Positions 50,727-59,662 of a DNA stretch of 64,000 nucleotides are shown here, piece by piece. Made by a program: the position numbers and the translations under genes. Under the pieces are notes generated by a model that was given only the letters and a program-made list of their open reading frames with translations, had not been told where the DNA came from and ran no database searches. Each line of letters begins with the position of its first letter. Position 1 is the first letter of the stretch. The stretch is from Methanomassiliicoccaceae archaeon UBA472 (GTDB lineage: Archaea; Thermoplasmatota; Thermoplasmata; Methanomassiliicoccales; UBA472): contig DAML01000015.1 of NCBI GenBank assembly GCA_002497075.1, positions 6,452 to 70,451 on the forward strand, written 5' to 3'.

Positions 50727-50804
50727 TGGTGAGGCCGTCCGAATTTGAATCGGAGTCTCAGGCTCCCAAAGCCCGAAGGATGGACCAAGCTACCCCACGG
50801 CCCC
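50727..50804 (-). tRNA. tRNA-Pro (TGG)
   Basis: Acceptor strands GGGGCCG (50798-50804) and CGGCCTC (50731-50737) pair with one G-U; discriminator A 50730; CCA encoded at 50727-50729. The anticodon arm CGGGC-TTTGGGA-GCCTG gives anticodon TGG. The T-arm is TCCGA-TTCAAAT-TCGGA. No intron. Confidence 0.95.
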
Positions 50805-50886
50805 TCGGCGGCGGGATGGAACGTCCGGTAATAAATAGTTGCTGACCTGGCAAGAAATATATAATCCGTAATCTCAAGCACCGTCC

Positions 50887-52023
50887 ATGAAAAAGGCCTG
50901 GGTGGCGATGGTCATCGTTGGTGCAGTGGTCGGCATGCTCCTGGTCTATTATCTGTTGGGAGGCTTCGTCCAGAACCCGTCCGGCTTCGGCGAGGACGAT
51001 CTGAACGCGCCATTCGTCAATGATATCGTTCGCGATGAGGAATATCCCGGCATCTTGAGCGGATCCAACTATTCCATGAACGTGCGGCCGGCCTTCAGCT
51101 ACAGTCCCCTAGTTCACGAGTCCTTCGGCGGGGTGCTGGAGCTGTTCATCGAGAACCATGGGAGCAATGACGCTTACGTGCACCATTATTACGTGGTATG
51201 GGAGGGCGGAAACGAGACCTTCCAGGTGAACTGTTCCCGGCTCATCGCCTCAGGTGGCCTGGAAGGCCTGGGCATGCTTCATTTCGCCGGACCGGGCGAG
51301 GCCGGGCCGGCCACCCTGGAGATCTGGGTGGAGATATGGACCTCCTCCCCGAGCGGCGAGCTTTGGGACGACCAGGGTGAGATGTCCGTCAGCACCATCG
51401 ACTTCGACGTGGCCGAAGAGGATGCCCTGCTGGACCGGGACGTGGAAAGCAATCCCGTTCAATACTACAACAAGGTGAACGAGCTAATCGACCTGGACAT
51501 CGTTGGATCACTCGCCGACGAGGTGCGCTCCGCCGTCCCCGGGAACTACAGCATATTGCAGATAATTGAAGCGTACGAGCTGGTGAGCCTGAGGATAGGG
51601 TACGCTGAGGACGAGGACAACCATTGGCAATCGCCGGCCGAGACCATCGCTCTGGGAACAGGGGATTGCGAGGACCACTCCCTGCTGCTGGCGTCCCTGA
51701 TCACCGAACTGGGCGGGACGTGCCGGGTGAACCTCATATCCAGCCACGCCTTCCCTTCGGTGTACGTAGGGAACGCTTCGGCGATCGATGATGTGGTCGG
51801 CGCGATCCAGGCCTATTACGGGAACCCGGTGCCGGTGCACTACACGGTGGACGAGCTCGGCTACTGGCTGGTCATAGACACCAACGGACTTCCGTACGTC
51901 GGCGGCTATCCGGCCGCCACGTCGCCTGCCGGAGGGTCCGGCGGGGTGTTCTGGAACTTCGACGAAGGCGACTGGATAAAGCTGATCGACGTCACCGGGG
52001 AGACCGTGGACACCCTGTTCTAG
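50887..52023 (+). CDS. membrane-anchored transglutaminase-like protein
   Basis: 378 residues. One N-terminal helix (about 5-25) anchors an extracytoplasmic protein with a beta-rich region (about 40-180) and a transglutaminase-like domain: Cys in GTGDCEDHSLLLASL near residue 260, His in SSHAFPSVYVG near 284 and Asp in WLVIDTNGLP near 322, the papain-like triad. Archaeal members are unassigned; protease or amidase activity outside the cell is likely. TATA-like AAATATATAATCC lies at about 50852-50864, close to ATG 50887. Confidence 0.82.
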   Translation: MKKAWVAMVIVGAVVGMLLVYYLLGGFVQNPSGFGEDDLNAPFVNDIVRDEEYPGILSGSNYSMNVRPAFSYSPLVHESFGGVLELFIENHGSNDAYVHHYYVVWEGGNETFQVNCSRLIASGGLEGLGMLHFAGPGEAGPATLEIWVEIWTSSPSGELWDDQGEMSVSTIDFDVAEEDALLDRDVESNPVQYYNKVNELIDLDIVGSLADEVRSAVPGNYSILQIIEAYELVSLRIGYAEDEDNHWQSPAETIALGTGDCEDHSLLLASLITELGGTCRVNLISSHAFPSVYVGNASAIDDVVGAIQAYYGNPVPVHYTVDELGYWLVIDTNGLPYVGGYPAATSPAGGSGGVFWNFDEGDWIKLIDVTGETVDTLF

Positions 52024-52982
52024 CCGCTTCGGACGATCTCCCGCACCGCTTTCTTGATGGCTTGGGAGCTGTTCATGGTCGGCTCCCAGCTGTAGGAACG
52101 CAGCTTGTCCGAGGACAGCAGCATGTTCTTCACGTCCCCTATCCAGCCCCTCCCGCCCTGCACGCCGCCGGTCCATTCGTATCGGACGCCGCGCAACCCC
52201 ATGACCTCCGTGACGGTGTCGGCGATGTCCTTCACCGACATGCGGTCGTTGGAGCCCAGATTGAACATCTCCACCTTGTTTCGTGCGTATTCGGCGCCGA
52301 TGACCATGCCGCGCACGCAGTCCTCCACGTGCACGTACGATTTGGTCGTTCCCGGCTCGGAACCGAGTATCTCCAAGCGTTTGGGGTCGGCCTTGAGCTT
52401 GTTGGTGAAATCGTGAAGGACGTTGTGGGTGCTCCTGGTCCCTACCACGTTGGCGAACCGGAATATCACCCCGGTCATGTCGAACGAGTAGGCGTAGGAG
52501 CAGATCAGCGCCTCGCAGGCCAACTTCGTCGCTCCGTAAACGGAGATGGGCACCAGCGGTCCGTAGCCTTCCGGCGTCGGGATGACGGTCGGTTCGCCGT
52601 AGACGGTGGAGGTGGAAGGGAACAGAATGTCCTTCACCCCGGTCTCCTTCATGGCCTCCAGCACTCTGTACGTCACCTCGATGTTCTGCTTGTAATGCGA
52701 AAGCGTGTCCTTGGCCCCTGAACGCACGTCCGGATTGGCGGCCATATGCATGACGGCGTCCGCCCCCTTGAATATCGGCCGGAGATCGTCGTTCAACAGG
52801 TCCGCCTGCACGAACCGGAAGTCCGGGTATCCTTCGGCGTCCTCCAGGAACTCCCGGCGCCCGGCGCTGAGGTTGTCCACGCCGACCACATGGTTGCCCA
52901 TGGCCAGCAAGGCGTCCGTTAGATGGCTTCCTATGAACCCCGCGCAGCCTGTGACGACGATATTGCTTCCTCTGATCTTCAT
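52020..52982 (-). CDS. NAD-dependent sugar epimerase/dehydratase (GalE-like)
   Basis: 320 residues, extended short-chain dehydrogenase type: VVTGCAGFIGSHL near residue 9, the VDNLSAGRRE segment, STSTVYGE near 122, the catalytic YGATK near 150 and RFANVVGTRSTHNV near 175. It probably acts on a UDP-sugar for surface glycans. It overlaps the XTPase gene by four bases and the convergent transglutaminase gene by four bases. Confidence 0.85.
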   Translation of the reverse strand: MKIRGSNIVVTGCAGFIGSHLTDALLAMGNHVVGVDNLSAGRREFLEDAEGYPDFRFVQADLLNDDLRPIFKGADAVMHMAANPDVRSGAKDTLSHYKQNIEVTYRVLEAMKETGVKDILFPSTSTVYGEPTVIPTPEGYGPLVPISVYGATKLACEALICSYAYSFDMTGVIFRFANVVGTRSTHNVLHDFTNKLKADPKRLEILGSEPGTTKSYVHVEDCVRGMVIGAEYARNKVEMFNLGSNDRMSVKDIADTVTEVMGLRGVRYEWTGGVQGGRGWIGDVKNMLLSSDKLRSYSWEPTMNSSQAIKKAVREIVRSG

Positions 52983-53545
52983 TTCCGGTTCCCCATCCTT
53001 CTCTTGATCTCCTCGGCCAGGAGCACCATCGCTTTTCCACGGTGGGAATGCTGGTTCTTGGACAGCATGTCCATCTGGGCGAACGTCCGCTCCTCGCCGT
53101 CCGGCACGAATATGGGGTCGTAGCCGAAGCCTCCGACCCCGCGTTCCTCATAGATGATGCGTCCCGGCGACACTCCGGTCACCGAGAACTCACCAAGTTC
53201 GTCCGAGCAAACCCCGATGCAGCACTCGAAGCGCGCCTTGCGGTCCAGTCCGTCAATGAGGCGCAGCATGCCCTGGCAGCCGATGGTGTCCATTACGTAA
53301 GCGGAGTACACTCCGGGGAACCCGTTCAGCGACGGTACGAACAGGCCGGAGTCGTCCAGCATGAAGTTGCGGTATCCCTCGCTCTTGAGCTGGTCGATGC
53401 AGGAGCGGACCACCTTCTGCAGCGTGTCGGTCTGGATCTCCTCACAGTCGGCCTTGAGAAGCTCGACATCGATCCCCAGCCGCTCCAGGCCGTGCCGGTA
53501 TTCGTCCAGCTTGTGCCTGTTCGAGGTCACTAGTGAAAACTTCAC
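52979..53545 (-). CDS. XTP/dITP diphosphatase (RdgB/HAM1 family)
   Basis: 188 residues. SLVTSNRHKLDEYRHGLERLGIDVE at the N-terminus, MLDDSGLFVPSLNGFPGVYSAYV near 70 with metal-binding acids, GVGGFGYDPIFVPDGEERTFAQM near 140 and SHRGKAM near 168 are the family motifs. It removes non-canonical purine nucleoside triphosphates. It forms overlapping junctions with the epimerase and Bud32 genes, so the three are co-transcribed. Confidence 0.93.
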   Translation of the reverse strand: MKFSLVTSNRHKLDEYRHGLERLGIDVELLKADCEEIQTDTLQKVVRSCIDQLKSEGYRNFMLDDSGLFVPSLNGFPGVYSAYVMDTIGCQGMLRLIDGLDRKARFECCIGVCSDELGEFSVTGVSPGRIIYEERGVGGFGYDPIFVPDGEERTFAQMDMLSKNQHSHRGKAMVLLAEEIKRRMGNRK

Positions 53546-54156
53546 GCGTACCGCCCCCGCTCCTCGATGTCCCGGACCTTGGCCAGGACCTCTTTACCCC
53601 CGGCGTACTCGCGGGCGTACGTCTCAGCGATGATATCGTAAGCGTACATCATGTCGGAATGTGCCGATTGGAAAGCTTCCCGGAGCAGATGCAGGTCCAC
53701 CCCCATCTCCTCCAGGCTGGCGGCCTTGCTTCCGAGCGACAGGTCGATGAAGAACACCCTTCCGTCGCGAAGGATCATGTTGGAGGTGGTGAGATCGCCG
53801 TGGGTCATGCCGTGGGAATGCAGCCTGGCCACCATCCTTCCGATCTCCTGGGATATGGCACGGACCTCCTCGGGACCGGCCTTCATCAGCGCGTCCTTCG
53901 CCCTCGGTCCGACTATCTCCTGCATCCAGATCTCCGCGTTGACCGTGTCGAGGTCATACACTATCGGCGTAGGCACCCCGCAGGAACGGGCCTCCTGGAG
54001 CAATCTCGCCTCCACCCTGGTACGGTGAGCGCGCAGGGACTGGTCCAGAGCGGGGTGGCGATAGGATTTAGGCACTCTGCTCTTGACGAGCACCTGCCGT
54101 CCCATGAACTCGTCCCGGCGTATCTCCGCCTCCGCCCCTCTCCTGATCACCGTCAC
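53542..54156 (-). CDS. bud32: KEOPS complex kinase/ATPase Bud32
   Basis: 204 residues, the small atypical kinase of KEOPS. The ATP-binding Lys lies in VLVKSRVPKSYRHPALD, catalytic HGDLTTSNMI near residue 118, and metal-binding FIDLSLGS near 140. Bud32 supports t6A tRNA modification with Kae1. Here it is a stand-alone protein rather than fused to Kae1 as in some archaea. It overlaps the RdgB gene by four bases. Confidence 0.93.
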   Translation of the reverse strand: MTVIRRGAEAEIRRDEFMGRQVLVKSRVPKSYRHPALDQSLRAHRTRVEARLLQEARSCGVPTPIVYDLDTVNAEIWMQEIVGPRAKDALMKAGPEEVRAISQEIGRMVARLHSHGMTHGDLTTSNMILRDGRVFFIDLSLGSKAASLEEMGVDLHLLREAFQSAHSDMMYAYDIIAETYAREYAGGKEVLAKVRDIEERGRYA

Positions 54157-54168
54157 GCCTAAGGGAAG

Positions 54169-55866
54169 TCAATGCCCGGTTATTATCCTTTCACCCTCCT
54201 GCTGGAGCTTCCACGCGGTTTCCAGGGGAGTTCCGAAGAACTCGCTCAGCAGCTCGGCGGGATCTCCCTCGGTGAAGCGCAGGTCCGGGGGAAGCATGCG
54301 CAGCACCTTCCTCTCCAGGTATCTTGGGTCCAGCAATATCACCGCCGCCCGGTCCTCCTCCCTGCGTATCGCTCGTCCGCAGGCTTGCAGCACCCGGCTC
54401 AACGCTTCGTAGGTCTCCAGGTCATGGCCGTCCCCGATGTTCCTGGAAGCCCGGGCAAGCAGCTCCTTTCGTTCCAGGCTGGGCGGCGTCAACGGAAGCC
54501 CGGCGATCATCACCGCCGACAGGCACCCGGCCGGAAGGTCCACCCCCTCTGAGAAAGAGCCGCGGATGTTGCAGAGCATGAGCACCTCCCTTCCGCCGCC
54601 AAGCATATCTGCCAGTCCGTCCCGGTCGGCCTTGCCCATCAGCGGACTTTCCGACAGGAGCATCTTCCGCTGCCCCAGCCGCCTCAGCGTGCGGTGAACG
54701 GCGCGCATGTAAACGTATGAAGGCAGGAACACCAGAACGTTCCCCGGTATCCGTTCGCAGAGCTCGCCGATGCGCAGAGCCATCTCCAACGTGGTCTGGC
54801 GGCAGCGATCGCGGAAACGAGTGCCCACGTCCGGCACCGCCAGAGCCAGTCGCCGTGAGGGATCGAACGGCGAGGGATACGAACGGCAAATGGCGTCCGT
54901 CAGACCCAGCCGGGAGGCGAAGACCTCCGGCGGATGCAGAGTGCCGCTCATGAAGATGGCCCCGTGGCATTCCTGGACGATGTTCCTCACCACCAGGTCC
55001 GGCTCCATAAAGCGCAGTGAGATCTTCCCCTCGTTGGGATAAGCCACGCGGACGGCCGCCTCGCCCAAACGCATCCAGTCGCCGACCATCTGGTCCGTGT
55101 CCACCAGATCCTCTGGCTCCGGCAGCCCGTGGCGGTCCAGAAGGGAGCGCAGCTCCCCGCAGGGAATCATCCGGTGGCCGCGGGACAGCATCTCTTTCCA
55201 TACGGCCTGAAGGGGATGGTCCGATCCCGGTTCCAGGACCAGGTCCCGGCTGAAGGCGTCCATTATCCTCGCCGGCAGGTTGTGCGCCTCGTCCATCACC
55301 AGGTGCTGCTTCCTTGAGGACGACCGGAAGCGGATCACGTCCGGCAGGTTGCCGAACACGCGGGACACGTCGCCGACCACCAGGTCGGCCCCGCTCGAGG
55401 CCATCTTGGCCGAGAGGTACGGGCACGCTCCGCGCCTCAGGCAAAGGGCGACGAGCTCCTGGGCATGCATCGGCCTAGACAATATCTCCCTGGCGCTCTG
55501 GGTTATCTTCCCGTCCGCTTGCAAATGGCACCTCTTCCCCTCCAGGCAAGGGGAGCGGGGGCCGAGGGGGCACATGCTGTCCCGGGAAAGCAGATCGACC
55601 GTTCCTATGTTGCGGGGCATCATCTTCACCGTCTCGATCACCGCCCGGTGCTGCGATTGTCTCGGGGTGAGGAACACCGTCCGGCCGCCGTCGTGCAGCG
55701 TCGTCTCCAAGGAAGCTGCAAGAGCTACGGCGGTCTTCCCCAGGCCGGTGGGGGCGTGGGCGACGAGGACCTTTCCCTCAGCGGCGCAGTTACGCGCGTC
55801 TAGCAGAAAATCGGCCTGCCCCCGCCTTGCGGAGGGGAAGGGGAACAGGTCCATGTCTCCGTTCAT
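54169..55866 (-). CDS. XPD/Rad3-type Fe-S DNA helicase
   Basis: 565 residues. Walker A HAPTGLGKTAVA near residue 37, an Fe-S domain with Cys in DSMCPLGPRSPCLEGKRC and RRGACPYLS (four ligands, about 97-150), Walker B VMDEAHNLP near 195, and helicase motifs LPSYVYMRAVHRTL and GRAIRREEDRAAVILLD near 505-530. It is a 5'-3' SF2 helicase used in repair. ATG 55854 (MDLFPFPSARRGQ) is an alternative start. It is the first gene upstream of Bud32 on this strand. Confidence 0.9.
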   Translation of the reverse strand: MNGDMDLFPFPSARRGQADFLLDARNCAAEGKVLVAHAPTGLGKTAVALAASLETTLHDGGRTVFLTPRQSQHRAVIETVKMMPRNIGTVDLLSRDSMCPLGPRSPCLEGKRCHLQADGKITQSAREILSRPMHAQELVALCLRRGACPYLSAKMASSGADLVVGDVSRVFGNLPDVIRFRSSSRKQHLVMDEAHNLPARIMDAFSRDLVLEPGSDHPLQAVWKEMLSRGHRMIPCGELRSLLDRHGLPEPEDLVDTDQMVGDWMRLGEAAVRVAYPNEGKISLRFMEPDLVVRNIVQECHGAIFMSGTLHPPEVFASRLGLTDAICRSYPSPFDPSRRLALAVPDVGTRFRDRCRQTTLEMALRIGELCERIPGNVLVFLPSYVYMRAVHRTLRRLGQRKMLLSESPLMGKADRDGLADMLGGGREVLMLCNIRGSFSEGVDLPAGCLSAVMIAGLPLTPPSLERKELLARASRNIGDGHDLETYEALSRVLQACGRAIRREEDRAAVILLDPRYLERKVLRMLPPDLRFTEGDPAELLSEFFGTPLETAWKLQQEGERIITGH

Positions 55867-55980
55867 GCGCTTTCATCGCCATCGCCAAGGTAGGGCGTTT
55901 CCGCTACGGTGAATGTACGTCCCGCACCATACCGAATAAGTGGAAATATTATCAAGCCCGTAACCATCAGCGGTGTTACC

Positions 55981-56658
55981 TTGAAGTACAGCATCACTGG
56001 GGACAACCTGCAGTTCGTGAACGTCGAGTTCATGCCGGGGGAGATGATCTATTCCGAGGCGGGCAGCATGATCTACATGAGCGGCAACGTCCGACTGGAG
56101 ACCAAGGCGGCCGGCGGATTGATGGGCGGTCTGAAGAGGGCGGTGTCCGGGGAATCCTTCTTCGTCACCAACTTCCACGCCGATGGCGGGCCGGGCCTGG
56201 TGGGCTTCGGCGGCAACGTGCCGGGAAAGTGCATGGCCATCGATCTCCGGGGAGGAAGGCAGTGGATGCTGCAGAAGACGGCGTTCCTGGCCGCGGAGGC
56301 GCAGGTCAGCCTGGACATCGCGTTCCAGAGGAAGTTCGGGGCGGCGCTGTTCGGCGGCGAAGGCCTGGTGCTTCAGAAGGTGCAGGGCGAAGGCACTGTG
56401 TTCATATCCGGCGCCGGGGACTTCATAGAATACAATTTGCTTCCGGGACAGATAATGAAGGTCTCCACCGCGAACGTCGCAGCGTGGGAAGCCAGCGTCT
56501 CATACGACATCCAGAGCCTGGGAATCAAGACCGCTCTGTTCGGCGGCGAGGGATTGTTCGTGACCACCTTGACGGGACCGGGGCGGATCGTGCTGCAGTC
56601 CATGACCATGTCCAAGCTGGCCAACTCCCTCGTTCCGTATCTGCCCAACAGAGGGTGA
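55981..56658 (+). CDS. AIM24/TIGR00266-like protein
   Basis: 225 residues. The family pattern is clear: FVNVEFMPGEMIYSEAGSMIYMSGNV, FVTNFHADGGPGLVGFG, and the repeated AALFGGEGLVLQKVQGEG / TALFGGEGLFVTTLTGPG beta-helix turns. Function is unknown. An open frame begins earlier at GTG 55909, but the TATA-like AAATATTATC at about 55943-55952 and the GGTG before TTG 55981 support the TTG start, which gives the typical N-terminus MKYSITGDN. Confidence 0.78.
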   Translation: MKYSITGDNLQFVNVEFMPGEMIYSEAGSMIYMSGNVRLETKAAGGLMGGLKRAVSGESFFVTNFHADGGPGLVGFGGNVPGKCMAIDLRGGRQWMLQKTAFLAAEAQVSLDIAFQRKFGAALFGGEGLVLQKVQGEGTVFISGAGDFIEYNLLPGQIMKVSTANVAAWEASVSYDIQSLGIKTALFGGEGLFVTTLTGPGRIVLQSMTMSKLANSLVPYLPNRG

Positions 56659-56674
56659 GCGCACGTCCAAGGCC

Positions 56675-56929
56675 ATGGACGCCACCATCGTGGCGTTGCT
56701 CGCGATCGCCGTGATAGCCGTGGCGTTGCTGGCGGTTTGGTATCTGGAGTGGGTGCTGGCGATCATCATCGTCATAGTGGCCGCGGCCTTCCTGGTCCTG
56801 GCGTTATTGTTCGTACTGGGCGGTCTGGCGGCCGTTCCGTACTACTTCGCCAAGCGCGGGCGGGAATCGCAGCCGGGGTCCTACGCGCTGGAACAGCTGA
56901 AGGACCCCAAGGACCAGGAGAGGAAGTGA
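56675..56929 (+). CDS. small two-helix membrane protein
   Basis: 84 residues: two hydrophobic helices (about 4-26 and 28-57) and a polar C-terminus (FAKRGRESQPGSYALEQLKDPKDQERK). It is 16 bases after the AIM24-like gene and overlaps the GTG start of radB by four bases, so it belongs to this operon. Function is unknown. Confidence 0.72.
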   Translation: MDATIVALLAIAVIAVALLAVWYLEWVLAIIIVIVAAAFLVLALLFVLGGLAAVPYYFAKRGRESQPGSYALEQLKDPKDQERK

Positions 56930-57636
56930 AATTGGAGGAGCTCAAGCTGGTCCCGTTCAACTGCCAGCCGCTGGACGATATGCTGTCCGGCGGCATCGAG
57001 AGCGGATGCCTCACCCTGATATACGGGGAGGCGGGGACCGGCAAGACCAATCTATGCCTTACGTTGGCGAAGAACCTGGCGCAGGAAGGTCGCAAGACGA
57101 TCTACGTGGACTCGGAGGGCATATCGCTGCTCAGGCTGCGCAACATGGCCGGGGAGGATCAGGAAAGAGTGCTCAAGGACGTGCTCGTAAGCGAGGTGCA
57201 CAGCCTGGAGGACCAGGACCGCATGATCGGTAAAGCGATAAAACTGGCCGAGGGGAATCCGGACGTAGGTCTCATCGTGGTCGACTCGATGACCATGTTC
57301 TACCGGCTGGCGAGCAAGGACGACGAGCGCGCGGAGCGCCGCGTGCTGGCCGGGCAGAGCGCTAAGCTCCTGACGGCCGCCCGGAAGCTTAACCTCCCGG
57401 TGGTCGTCACGTCGCAAGTTTACACCGACGTGGAAACGGGAACGTTCGAGGCGCTAGGCGGCAACGTCCTACATCACAACGCAAAAACGATAATTAGGAT
57501 CGAAAAGCTGGCCCCCAGCAAGCGCCGGGCGGTGCTCATGAAGCACCGCAACCTGGCCGAAGGCCGTTCTGGGGTTTTTTATTTGACAGATAAGGGAATT
57601 GAGGCGGAGCCTCAGAGCTCCCGGCCTACGGCGTAA
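56926..57636 (+). CDS. radB: DNA repair protein RadB
   Basis: 236 residues, the short RadA paralogue without the helix-hairpin-helix domain. Walker A GEAGTGKTN near residue 31, Walker B LIVVDSMTMFYRLASKDDERAERR near 103 and VVTSQVYTDVETGTFEALGGN near 157 are present. RadB modulates homologous recombination in euryarchaea. The start is GTG 56926 after GGAGAGG, overlapping the preceding stop. The stop region overlaps the convergent GGPP synthase by 25 bases. Confidence 0.92.
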   Translation: MKLEELKLVPFNCQPLDDMLSGGIESGCLTLIYGEAGTGKTNLCLTLAKNLAQEGRKTIYVDSEGISLLRLRNMAGEDQERVLKDVLVSEVHSLEDQDRMIGKAIKLAEGNPDVGLIVVDSMTMFYRLASKDDERAERRVLAGQSAKLLTAARKLNLPVVVTSQVYTDVETGTFEALGGNVLHHNAKTIIRIEKLAPSKRRAVLMKHRNLAEGRSGVFYLTDKGIEAEPQSSRPTA

Positions 57637-58604
57637 TCGACCATCTCCCGCAGCATCTCCTTCTCTTCGGAATCATCAAGGCAGGAGAGCAGGTCCTTTG
57701 CTCTTTTAGCATAATCCAGAGCGAACTGCCGGGCGTGCTCTATCGAACCGACGTCCTCGAGCAGCTGCACGGCGGCCTTGACCTGTTCGTCCGTGGCGTT
57801 AGCGTTCCCCAAGGCGTCCGTGAGGACGTGCTTCCGCTTATCCTTCTCCAGCCGCTCCAGGGCGTCCACCACGATCAACGTCCGTTTTCCGTTACGGATG
57901 TCGGAACCGACAGGCTTGCCGACCTTCTTGGCATCGCCCTTTATCCCAAGAACATCGTCCCAGATCTGGAATCCTATGCCCATCAGCCTCGCGTACTCCT
58001 TCATGTCGGCGATCTGCCTCTCCGTCCCGTGGCCGATGATCGCCCCGCCCTCGGCGGCGCAGGCGAACAGCACGGCGGTCTTCTTCTCCACCATGTCCAG
58101 GTACTCCTCCTTGGAAACGCTCGGACGGTCCTCGTTGTCCACGTCGATCTGCTGCCCCTCCGCCACCAGGAAAACAGTGTCGGAGACGGTGTGCAGCAAT
58201 CTGCGCAAACGCTCACCGTCCACCTCGGTGGTCGCCAGCACATCGTAGGCGATGGCGAACAGCGCGTCGCCGGCGATTATGGCGGTCGGTTCGTCGTAAG
58301 CGATGTGCACCGCCGGCCTTCCGCGTCGTACGGGATCCTTGTCGATGACGTCGTCATGCACTAGCGTGAAGTTGTGAATTATCTCCAGGGAGCATCCGAA
58401 GGGAAGGGCTTGCCTACCGCGCTTTCCGACGGCTTCCGCAGCAAGAATGGCCATGACCGGCCTCATGCGCTTTCCTCCCGCCTCCGGGTAATGGCGCATG
58501 GCCTTGATCAGCTTCTCGTGCATGCCACGCTTCACGTATCCCATGAGGGCGTGGTCCACCTCCTTGATGATCTCCTTGGTTCTCTGTTGATGGTCCATGA
58601 GCAT
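57612..58604 (-). CDS. geranylgeranyl (polyprenyl) diphosphate synthase
   Basis: 330 residues. First aspartate-rich motif LVHDDVIDKDPVRRGRP near residue 87 and second FQIWDDVLGIKGDAKKVGK near 218, with GGKRMRPVM near 44. It condenses IPP onto allylic diphosphates to make the C20 chain for archaeal lipids. It abuts the IPP isomerase gene by one base, forming a lipid-precursor operon with it and the IP kinase. Chain length is inferred from context. Confidence 0.93.
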   Translation of the reverse strand: MLMDHQQRTKEIIKEVDHALMGYVKRGMHEKLIKAMRHYPEAGGKRMRPVMAILAAEAVGKRGRQALPFGCSLEIIHNFTLVHDDVIDKDPVRRGRPAVHIAYDEPTAIIAGDALFAIAYDVLATTEVDGERLRRLLHTVSDTVFLVAEGQQIDVDNEDRPSVSKEEYLDMVEKKTAVLFACAAEGGAIIGHGTERQIADMKEYARLMGIGFQIWDDVLGIKGDAKKVGKPVGSDIRNGKRTLIVVDALERLEKDKRKHVLTDALGNANATDEQVKAAVQLLEDVGSIEHARQFALDYAKRAKDLLSCLDDSEEKEMLREMVDYAVGREL

Positions 58605-59662
58605 CAGTCCTCCGAGGCGGTGAGCCAGTCGGCCGTCCGCCCGCTAACGATGACCCGGCGCTGCCGCAGCTCGTCCACGCTCGCGCAGCCGGTCAGGAAC
58701 ATGGCCGCCTTCAGCTCGGCCTTCATGATGTTGATCTTGTCGAGCACCGCCTGGCTGGATTCCATCGCTTCCGCCAGAACTGCACGGGCGCATCCCGTTG
58801 CGTTCGCTCCGATCGCCAGGCCTTTGGCCATTCTCAACCCATCGTCGACTCCGCCGCTGGCGATGATCTCCAGGCCGACGTCCGCTTCCAGTACTGCGGC
58901 GGGAGCGGGAATTCCCCAATCGAAGAACGTTCTTCCCAATGCGGACGCCACCAGGTTCTCCTGGGCGACGGCTCGATGCATCTCCACCGCGGCGAAGCTG
59001 GTACCCCCCACGCCGGAGACGTCCATTCCCCTTATCCCGGTGCCTTTCAGCAATAACGCAGTTTCACGCGAGATCCCGGCGCCGGTCTCCTTGACCATGG
59101 TCGGTCCTTCGCGAGCAATGGACCGGATACCATCAAGGCATCCTCTGGCGTTCACGTCCCCTTCCGGCTGCACCACTTCCTGCAGGAAGTTGAGATGGAC
59201 GGCCATGATGTCCGCGCCTACCACCTCTTGCGCCTTGAGCACATCATCCACGCTGAACGCCCTCTTCCCCTTCTGTTTTACAAGCTGGGGAGCGCCGACG
59301 TTCCCGATCACCAATGGCACGTCGTAATCCTTCACCACGGAGTAAGTGCCGTCGTCCCCGTTCTCGATGGCCGGCCGCTGACTGCCGACGCCCAGGCCAA
59401 CGCCAGCTTTCGCGCACGCTTCCGCCAGGTTCTGGTTTATCTTCTTGGCCAGCGGGAACCCGCCGGTTATGGCCGTGATGACCAACGGCATCTCTAACCT
59501 CTTTCCGAACAGCGTGACGGAGGTGTCGATGTCGTCCATATCAACTTCAGGCAGGGCGCGGTGGACCAGCTTCACGTCCGACCAGTAATCATAGTCGGGC
59601 ACTACCTTCTCCTTGAGCGTTACTTCGATGTGGTCCGATTTGCGCCTCTCGATCTTCTTCAT
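58604..59662 (-). CDS. fni: type 2 isopentenyl diphosphate isomerase
   Basis: 352 residues, FMN-dependent IDI-2. RKSDHIEVTLKEKV at the start, ITAITGGFPLAKKINQNLAEACAKAG near 58, VGSQRPAIEN near 90, and the barrel phosphate-binding loops DVSGVGGTSFAAVE near 205 and IASGGVDDGLRMAKGLAIGAN near 258. It interconverts IPP and DMAPP. It overlaps the IP kinase gene by four bases. Confidence 0.94.
   Translation of the reverse strand: MKKIERRKSDHIEVTLKEKVVPDYDYWSDVKLVHRALPEVDMDDIDTSVTLFGKRLEMPLVITAITGGFPLAKKINQNLAEACAKAGVGLGVGSQRPAIENGDDGTYSVVKDYDVPLVIGNVGAPQLVKQKGKRAFSVDDVLKAQEVVGADIMAVHLNFLQEVVQPEGDVNARGCLDGIRSIAREGPTMVKETGAGISRETALLLKGTGIRGMDVSGVGGTSFAAVEMHRAVAQENLVASALGRTFFDWGIPAPAAVLEADVGLEIIASGGVDDGLRMAKGLAIGANATGCARAVLAEAMESSQAVLDKINIMKAELKAAMFLTGCASVDELRQRRVIVSGRTADWLTASED

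Noticed and set aside
51508..53151. 547-codon minus-strand frame across the transglutaminase-like and epimerase genes
   Set aside because: It is a shadow of the GC-rich coding frames; both underlying genes have intact family motifs.
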